A DNA stretch of 25,539 nucleotides from Smithella sp. D17 (GTDB lineage Bacteria > Desulfobacterota > Syntrophia > Syntrophales > Smithellaceae), in NCBI GenBank assembly GCA_000753945.1, contig JQOA01000233.1, positions 1 to 25,539 on the forward strand, read 5' to 3'. The stretch's first letter is position 1. Each line of letters opens with the position of its first letter. This document shows positions 20,454-25,539 of the stretch, piece after piece. Both the position numbers and the translations under genes were made by a program. Under the pieces are notes generated by a model that saw only the letters and a program-made list of their open reading frames with translations, had not been told where the DNA came from and did not search any database.

Positions 20454-21062
20454 TTAACCGGCAAGAATTTTTAAGGTCTTTTTCAAGAGCTGATCCATAC
20501 CAAGCTCTTCGTCTGATGAACGCAAAACTTTATCTAAAGCATCTTTGGCAACATTATTTTTATAACCTAAATTCACCAAAGCGGAAAGCGCATCTTCCAT
20601 GATAATTTCGCCGGCCTGATGTTGATCATCCGCCGCAGGCATTTCATCCAGCATCATTTTCTTGATAACTTTTTCTTTTAGTTCAAGGATCAAACGTTCG
20701 GCCATTTTTTTACCCACACCGGGAATGTTGACCAGTTTCCCCAAATTGCCGCCGGATATAGCGCGCAACAACTCCTGCGCGGAAATGCCGGAAAGGATAT
20801 TCATGGACATTTTCGGTCCGATGCCGCTTACGGAGATCATCAATTGGAAAAGATCTCTTTCCTGAACTGTGTAAAAACCAAATAAATTTATGGCGTCCTG
20901 TTTGACGTTGGTATGAATATGCAGTGTTATTGTCTGTCCGGTTTCCGGCAATTCATAAAAAGTTGTTAAAGGAATAAAAACACGGTAACCCACGCCTTGA
21001 ACATCAACAATGACATGGGAAATGCCTTTATAAACAATTTTGCCGCTGATTAAAGCAATCAT
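20454..21062 (-). CDS. ruvA: Holliday junction DNA-binding protein RuvA
   Basis: 202 aa. N-terminal OB domain (MIALISGKIVYKGISHVIVD then VQGVGYRVFIPL), two helix-hairpin-helix motifs (ISVSGIGPKMSMNIL and LVNIPGVGKKMAERLI), and the C-terminal RuvB-contacting helical domain (ALVNLGYKNNVAKDAL). RuvA tetramers hold the four-way junction and recruit RuvB. The ATG overlaps the ruvC stop by one base (TAATG). Confidence 0.95.
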   Translation of the reverse strand: MIALISGKIVYKGISHVIVDVQGVGYRVFIPLTTFYELPETGQTITLHIHTNVKQDAINLFGFYTVQERDLFQLMISVSGIGPKMSMNILSGISAQELLRAISGGNLGKLVNIPGVGKKMAERLILELKEKVIKKMMLDEMPAADDQHQAGEIIMEDALSALVNLGYKNNVAKDALDKVLRSSDEELGMDQLLKKTLKILAG

Positions 21063-21541
21063 TAGATTGATTGTTCCTTTGAGAAATTAGCATGGCATAT
21101 CGCACTCGCCAGCGCATCCGCGGCATCCGCCGGAGGCAAGGCGGGGAGTTTTAAAATCGCTTTAACCATTATCTGCACCTGTCTTTTCTCCGCCCTTCCG
21201 TAACCCACCACGGCTTTTTTTACTTCCAATGGTGAATATTCAAAAACCGGTATTTCTTTATCGGCTCCGGCAAAAATTACCACGCCTCTTACCTGAGCCT
21301 GCTTAATCAAACTGCGTACATTTTTTCCGTAAAAAATATTTTCCAGCGAAATAGCCTGGGGCGCGGTCTGCGTGATTACCTCGGATAACTGCCGATAAAT
21401 GGAAATTAACATTACGGATAAAAGAGAATCTTTTTGCGCTTTGATTTCACCATGCAGGACATGACGTAAATAATTGCCTTTTTTTTCAATGATGCCGTAA
21501 CCGGTAACGTGACTGCCTGGATCAATTCCTAAGATTCGCAA
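21062..21541 (-). CDS. ruvC: Holliday junction resolvase RuvC
   Basis: 159 aa endonuclease of the RNase H fold. Catalytic acids: D7 (ILGIDPGSHVTGYG), E67 region (ISLENIFYGKN), and D138/D141 in PPADAADALASAICH. It resolves junctions moved by RuvAB. It starts 27 bp after yebC, a conserved order. The glutamate-following block NVRSLIKQAQVRGVVIF is the expected DNA-contacting helix. Length is slightly short but complete. Confidence 0.95.
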   Translation of the reverse strand: MRILGIDPGSHVTGYGIIEKKGNYLRHVLHGEIKAQKDSLLSVMLISIYRQLSEVITQTAPQAISLENIFYGKNVRSLIKQAQVRGVVIFAGADKEIPVFEYSPLEVKKAVVGYGRAEKRQVQIMVKAILKLPALPPADAADALASAICHANFSKEQSI

Positions 21542-21568
21542 TTTCTTTTATTCCGCAAATAAAATAAT

Positions 21569-22318
21569 TTAACTTAACTTCTCCATGACATCTTCATCTA
21601 TATCGAAATTAGCGTAAACATTCTGCACGTCGTCATTATCTTCCAGTTTTTCCATCATCTTGAGCATTTGTTCCGCTTTGTTCGCCCCTAATTTGACGGT
21701 ATTGGACGGAATCATGCTTATTCTGGCCTCCAGATGTTTTATCCCCCTGGCATCAAGAGCTTTTTTTACAACTTCAAAGGAAGCGGGATCGGTAATTACT
21801 TCATATTCACTATCTTCACTTTGCACATCTTCCGCTCCGGCTTCCAGAGCCAGCTCCATCAGGGCATCTTCATCAATAACTTTTTTATCAATAACTATAC
21901 TTCCCTTTTTCGCGAATATCCACGACACACAACCGTTCTCGCCGAGATTGCCTCCATGTTTGGAGAAGATATGTCTGATTTCCGCCACAGTCCTGTTTTT
22001 GTTATCGGTCATAATTTCCACAATAACTGCCGCGCCGCCGGGACCGTAACCCTCATAGGTTATTTCTTCAAAAGCAGCCGCGCCTTGTTCGCCACCGGTA
22101 CCTTTTTTAATCGCCCTATCAATATTATCCTTGGGCATATTTTCTTCTTTGGCGAGCGCAACCGCCTGCCTGAGCCGGGAATTTCCTTCAATATCACCAC
22201 CACCCAGCCGTGCCGCCAGGGTTATTTCCTTAATAATTTTGGTAAATATCTTACCGCGCTTGGCATCTATCGCGCCCTTTTTCCTTTTAATCGTGCTCCA
22301 TTTGGAATGGCCGGACAT
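21569..22318 (-). CDS. yebC: YebC/PmpR-family translation or transcription factor
   Basis: 249 aa from ATG 22318 (MSGHSKWSTIKRKKGAIDAK), the invariant family start, with AAGGAGA 6-12 nt upstream; the frame extends 15 codons further but without support. Three-domain family protein: RGKIFTKIIKEITLAARLGG, AVALAKEENMPKDNIDRAIK, TYEGYGPGGAAVIVE and NRTVAEIRHIFSKHGGNLGE are characteristic. Members are DNA-binding regulators or help ribosomes translate proline stretches. It heads the ruvCAB operon, which is conserved in many bacteria. Confidence 0.95.
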   Translation of the reverse strand: MSGHSKWSTIKRKKGAIDAKRGKIFTKIIKEITLAARLGGGDIEGNSRLRQAVALAKEENMPKDNIDRAIKKGTGGEQGAAAFEEITYEGYGPGGAAVIVEIMTDNKNRTVAEIRHIFSKHGGNLGENGCVSWIFAKKGSIVIDKKVIDEDALMELALEAGAEDVQSEDSEYEVITDPASFEVVKKALDARGIKHLEARISMIPSNTVKLGANKAEQMLKMMEKLEDNDDVQNVYANFDIDEDVMEKLS

Positions 22319-22353
22319 GTTACTTCTCCTTAATGGTTTTTCAACATTTTTCT

Positions 22354-22382
22354 TTAATATCACAAGGGAATAAGCTTGTAAA
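22354..22382 (-). promoter_or_regulatory. Candidate promoter for yebC-ruvCAB
   Basis: Minus strand: TTTACA (22382-22377), 17 bp spacer, TATTAA (22359-22354), 36 nt before ATG 22318. Box matches are 5 of 6 and 4 of 6. Confidence 0.5.
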
Positions 22383-22398
22383 GTTTATTGCAGGTGAA

Positions 22399-22923
22399 TC
22401 AAATAACTGCTTTCATCGTAGCGATATATTTTTTGCAGATATCACAATAATAGTCGATGCCGGCTTTCGCCATCATTTTTTGTTCATCAGTAACATCATG
22501 AGTAATTTTTGCCGGGTTGCCGGCGACTATCTTACCGGCAGGAATATGCATGCCCCTGGGTACAATTGAACCAACAGACACAAAAACATCTTCTTCGCAA
22601 ACAGAGTTAAAGAGCAGAATAGCGCCTATGCCGATTACACATCTTGATTTAATGATAACATCATGAAGAATAGTACCGTGAGCAATAGTGAGATCTTCTT
22701 CAATGATCACCCTGGAATCGGGATAGACATGAATAACGGAATTATCCTGAACGTTGGAACGATTGCCGATGACAACCGGTCCAAAATCCGCCCGGATGGA
22801 AACACCGGGAGCAATCAGGCATTCATGGCCTACTTTTACGTCGCCGATTAAAACGGCATGCGGGTGAACAAAAGAATCGATCGGTACCTGCGGTCTTTTG
22901 CCTTCAAATTCATAAAGGGCCAT
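22399..22923 (-). CDS. Gamma-carbonic-anhydrase-like left-handed beta-helix protein
   Basis: 174 aa from ATG 22923, preceded by AGGGGA; an in-frame TTG at 22941 overlaps the kdsD stop and is less likely. Hexapeptide repeats run through residues 24-140 (AVLIGDVKVGHECLIAPGVS, VIGIGAILLFNSV). The three metal histidines of the family are in place: H65 (NSVIHVYPD), H82 and H87 (IAHGTILH). Members (YrdA/PaaY/CaiE group) are Zn/Fe proteins, some with carbonic anhydrase activity, others with unknown or thioesterase roles. It follows kdsD by 18 bp. Confidence 0.87.
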   Translation of the reverse strand: MALYEFEGKRPQVPIDSFVHPHAVLIGDVKVGHECLIAPGVSIRADFGPVVIGNRSNVQDNSVIHVYPDSRVIIEEDLTIAHGTILHDVIIKSRCVIGIGAILLFNSVCEEDVFVSVGSIVPRGMHIPAGKIVAGNPAKITHDVTDEQKMMAKAGIDYYCDICKKYIATMKAVI

Positions 22924-22941
22924 TATTATTTCCCCTGGCAA

Positions 22942-23937
22942 TTATTGATTCAACGAAATATTAACCGATCCGCCCCGTCCTAAAATATCATGCAGGTGGA
23001 TATATCCTTTCAATTCTTTTTTCTCATTAACCACGGCAAAGGAGGTTATTTCCTTTTTCTGCATTAGTTCCAATGTCTGAGCCAGGGAAATATTTTCATC
23101 TATTGTCTGAGGATTTTTAGTCATAACCTCATTAATAATTTTTCCTTCAAAAGATATTCCTTTGCTGATCATGCGGCGCACGTCGCCGTCAGTAAAAATC
23201 CCCAGAAGTTTATCTTTATTATCGGTAATTAAAACAAATCCGACATTTTTACTGTTAATTTCCTGTACTGCTTTTGTAACGGAAGTTCCCGCAAGCACTT
23301 TGGGAATTTGTTTTCCGGCAATCATGGCATCTTTGACGGTTTCTCTTAATCTGGTACCCAAATTTCCGCCCGGATGAAATTTATAGAAATCTTTTTCCTT
23401 AAATTGCTTCTCATCAATAAGAACAATAGCCAGAGCGTCGCCAATAGCCAATGTGGCAGTAGAACTGGAAGTGGGAGCAAGACCGAAGGGACAGGCTTCT
23501 TTTTCCACGGAAACGTCAATGACAATATCACTAGCCTGTGCCAGAGTTGAAGATAGACCGCCCGTAAAAGATATTATAGGCGCCCCGATATGACGGACGG
23601 ATTTTATAATGGGTATAAGTTCGCCGGTTTCACCGCTGTTGGAAATGGCCAGCAATATGTCCTCCTTGGTGACTATACCCAAATCGCCGTGGATGCCTTC
23701 AACAGGATGTAAGAAAAGAGCCGGTGTTCCCGTGCTCGTTAACGTGGCGACGATTTTTCGTCCAATCAAGCCTGATTTTCCAATGCCCGTAATGATAACT
23801 CTGCCCTTGGATTTGGAAATTAAATCTACAGCTCGGGAAAAATTGCTGTCGATTTTATCGATCAACTGCAAAATGCTCTGTGCTTCTATTTTTAATACAT
23901 CTATGGCCTGTTTAATTACTTTTTGTTTTTTTGTCAT
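22942..23937 (-). CDS. kdsD: D-arabinose-5-phosphate isomerase
   Basis: 331 aa. SIS domain (about 35-185) with GIGKSGLIGRKIVATLTSTG, HPVEGIHGDLGIV and SNSGETGEL, followed by two CBS domains (about 205-260 and 270-325; IFTDGDVRRMISKG). This is the KdsD/KpsF architecture. The enzyme interconverts ribulose-5-P and arabinose-5-P, the precursor of Kdo in LPS. No kdsA, kdsB or kdsC is adjacent in the window. It is divergent from lpxH across a 237 bp gap. Confidence 0.93.
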   Translation of the reverse strand: MTKKQKVIKQAIDVLKIEAQSILQLIDKIDSNFSRAVDLISKSKGRVIITGIGKSGLIGRKIVATLTSTGTPALFLHPVEGIHGDLGIVTKEDILLAISNSGETGELIPIIKSVRHIGAPIISFTGGLSSTLAQASDIVIDVSVEKEACPFGLAPTSSSTATLAIGDALAIVLIDEKQFKEKDFYKFHPGGNLGTRLRETVKDAMIAGKQIPKVLAGTSVTKAVQEINSKNVGFVLITDNKDKLLGIFTDGDVRRMISKGISFEGKIINEVMTKNPQTIDENISLAQTLELMQKKEITSFAVVNEKKELKGYIHLHDILGRGGSVNISLNQ

Positions 23938-24115
23938 TTATTTACCTTTTAAATTGTGAATATTAATTTTTCTAAACCGGATAATTTTATCAAAGCTAGC
24001 AAAAAAACACAGACAAAACAAGAATGAATTGAAAACGTTTTTTAGCAAAATGATTCTTCAGGCATTCGGGACTTTGTCAACATATCATTATTTTCAGGGA
24101 TGCCGCAGGTGTTTA

Positions 24116-24144
24116 TTGACCTCACGAAAGGTATCTGCTAAAAC
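24116..24144 (+). promoter_or_regulatory. Candidate lpxH promoter
   Basis: TTGACC (24116-24121), 17 bp spacer, TAAAAC (24139-24144), 30 nt before ATG 24175. The rest of the 23938-24174 gap is AT-rich with no other clear feature. Confidence 0.45.
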
Positions 24145-24174
24145 ACATTTGAATCAAATTAACGGGACTAAAGT

Positions 24175-24948
24175 ATGAAAGCCATTTTCATTTCCGATGC
24201 TCATTTACGAAAATACAGCGATGACAGATACAAGAAACTGATGGATTTCTTCGATGCTCTTAAGAAAGGGAATATCACATCCCAAATTAATCATAACGTA
24301 ACGGACTCATCACCAAAAAGCATTAACGATCTTTATATTGCCGGCGATTTATTTGACTTCTGGTTCTGCCGGAAGGAGAAAATCAATCCGGAGTTTAAGC
24401 CGGCGATTAATAAATTAATCGAACTAAAGGAAGCGGGAATCAATATTCATTTAAGCGAAGGCAATCATGATTTCTTTATGGGAGAATATTTCAGCGATGT
24501 TCTGGGAATGGAAGTATTCGAAGAAATGATCAATGCCAAACTGGATAATTTGAATGTTCTTATCGCCCACGGCGACACAACGGATGGAGCCAATATCAGA
24601 TATCTTTTATTCCGCAAGGCTTTGCGCAGCCGGACTTTCTATAACATTCAGCGTTTAATTCCGGCTCCCATCAGTTGGACTCTGGCCGGGCTTGCCTCCT
24701 CTACCAGTAAAGAACTGACTGTGGAAGACGTCGACACACTGGTAAAAAAAATGGCTTCTTTTGCTCTAGCCAGATTCCAGGAAAACTATGACGCAGTTAT
24801 TCTGGGACATTGTCATGTGCCAAGTTTACACAATTATACTATAGAGGAAAAGAAAAAGACTTTTGTTACACTGGGTGATTGGATAAATTATTACTCTTTC
24901 TTATACTATGAGGACGGTAACTTTTTTCTGAGGTATTACCGGCCTTGA
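24175..24948 (+). CDS. lpxH: UDP-2,3-diacylglucosamine pyrophosphohydrolase-type metallophosphoesterase
   Basis: 257 aa calcineurin-like phosphoesterase with the LpxH pattern: SDAHL (D8, H10), AGDLFDFWF (D58), EGNHDFFMG (N97, H98), IAHGDTTDG (H132), LGHCHVPS (H212, H214). LpxH removes UMP from UDP-2,3-diacylglucosamine to give lipid X in lipid A synthesis, at the inner membrane face. The family usually has GNRDFL where this has GNHDFF, so it could be an LpxH2-like variant. Residues 36-50 look like a small extra loop. With lpxC and kdsD nearby the lipid A role is likely. Confidence 0.82.
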   Translation: MKAIFISDAHLRKYSDDRYKKLMDFFDALKKGNITSQINHNVTDSSPKSINDLYIAGDLFDFWFCRKEKINPEFKPAINKLIELKEAGINIHLSEGNHDFFMGEYFSDVLGMEVFEEMINAKLDNLNVLIAHGDTTDGANIRYLLFRKALRSRTFYNIQRLIPAPISWTLAGLASSTSKELTVEDVDTLVKKMASFALARFQENYDAVILGHCHVPSLHNYTIEEKKKTFVTLGDWINYYSFLYYEDGNFFLRYYRP

Positions 24949-24990
24949 TTTAAAGATATACCGAATTTAACCATTAGAGAGGATGAACTT

Positions 24991-25539
24991 ATGAACTTTG
25001 GAGGAATTTATCCGGCGCATTCACTGCGCGATGCTTTATTTGTCGTCGTTCCCGTTGGGTATGATCTGACTTCCACATACCAGCCGGGTAGTCGCCGGGG
25101 ACCGGCAGCTATTATCGAAGCATCAACCAATATGGAACTCTATGATGAAGAATTAAGAAAGGAAACATATCTGGCCGGCATTCATACGACCCTGCCACTT
25201 AGCATTGATTCGCGCGGGCCGAAGAATATGATTAATATTGTGCGCAAAAAAATTGCCAAAATTGCCGCTCTTAATAAAGTACCGGTAATGCTGGGGGGAG
25301 AACACAGCATCAGTTTCGGGGCGGTGCAGGCACTGAAAGAAAAATATCCCAAACTAAAAGTACTGCAATTGGATGCCCACGCCGACCTGCGCGAAAGCTA
25401 TCAGGGAAGTCCTTATAGCCATGCTTCCGTTGCCAGAAGGATTTCCGAAATTTGCCCGCTGATTCAAATAGGCATCAGAAGTATGACCAAAGAAGAAGCC
25501 GATTTTTTACCGCAAAGCAAAGTTAAGTCCTATAGTGCC
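24991..25539 (+). CDS. speB: Agmatinase/arginase-family ureohydrolase, 3' end outside window
   Basis: The first 183 codons are present and open to the window edge. ATG 24991 has GAGAGG upstream, 42 bp after lpxH. Family features: PVGYDLTSTYQPGSRRGPAA (21-40), GGEHSIS with manganese ligand H105, and LDAHADLRESY with D128, H130, D132. The second DxD-type ligand pair lies beyond the window. Agmatinase gives putrescine and urea from agmatine; arginase or guanidinobutyrase remain possible. The short substrate loop (YQGSPYSHAS) suits agmatinase. Confidence 0.87.
   Translation, partial: MNFGGIYPAHSLRDALFVVVPVGYDLTSTYQPGSRRGPAAIIEASTNMELYDEELRKETYLAGIHTTLPLSIDSRGPKNMINIVRKKIAKIAALNKVPVMLGGEHSISFGAVQALKEKYPKLKVLQLDAHADLRESYQGSPYSHASVARRISEICPLIQIGIRSMTKEEADFLPQSKVKSYSA

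Noticed and set aside
21734..22333. 199-codon plus-strand frame over yebC
   Set aside because: Antisense to a highly conserved gene and without any recognisable domain.
22319..22363. Upstream extension of yebC by 15 codons
   Set aside because: The ATG at 22318 has AAGGAGA and begins the invariant MSGHSKW; the extension overlaps the predicted promoter.

Overview
The window reads as chromosome from a Gram-negative bacterium. It carries lipid A and Kdo genes (lpxC, kdsD, lpxH), a lipoprotein with a lipobox, sigma-54 style NtrY/NtrX regulators and dense, mostly short-spaced operons. Gene order (lpxC-DUF4390-ntrY-ntrX; yebC-ruvC-ruvA-ruvB-queH; fmt next to rsmB) and the style of the dispersed hairpin repeats suggest a deltaproteobacterial lineage (Desulfobacterota, possibly Syntrophales-like). 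That placement is inference from synteny recalled from memory, not from a search.

Layout. 1-1150: start of a TetR-type regulator, a crotonase-family enzyme, and a scrap of a radical SAM gene. 1148-2502: two tandem type II toxin-antitoxin modules (VapBC, HigBA), each with a palindrome built into its promoter. 2593-3462: a dead IS630-type transposase with a nonsense codon, a frameshift and a lost 3' end, ending at a dispersed repeat. 3464-4423: an MFS transporter that seems to lack two membrane segments. 4474-4568: a three-hairpin dispersed repeat. 4589-8808 (+): fmt with a clear sigma-70 promoter, an internally deleted acyltransferase remnant, rsmB, a metallo-beta-lactamase-fold hydrolase and purC. 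8901-11887 (+): a helical-repeat orphan coupled to dnaJ, a DUF3568 lipoprotein and a flippase-like membrane protein. 11884-17217 (-): lpxC, DUF4390, ntrY, ntrX. 17251-17766: no gene, two imperfect inverted-repeat elements. 17767-22318 (-): yebC-ruvC-ruvA-ruvB-queH, broken between ruvB and queH by a HEPN/MNT toxin-antitoxin island. 22399-23937 (-): a gamma-carbonic-anhydrase-like protein and kdsD. 24175-25539 (+): lpxH and the first part of an agmatinase-type gene.

The most notable structure is the ruvB-queH junction. A second, diverged copy of the last ~52 codons of ruvB (about 20 differences in 156 nt, nearly all silent) still sits directly upstream of queH, while the complete ruvB lies on the other side of the HEPN/MNT pair. 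The toxin-antitoxin cassette therefore appears to have arrived with its own ruvB 3' end. It left the ruvB gene whole and kept the old ruvB tail, which holds the queH ribosome binding site.

The window otherwise combines conserved housekeeping genes with accessory scars: three toxin-antitoxin modules, a decayed IS, two genes with in-frame internal losses, and several palindromic repeats at gene borders. No tRNA, rRNA or CRISPR array was seen.
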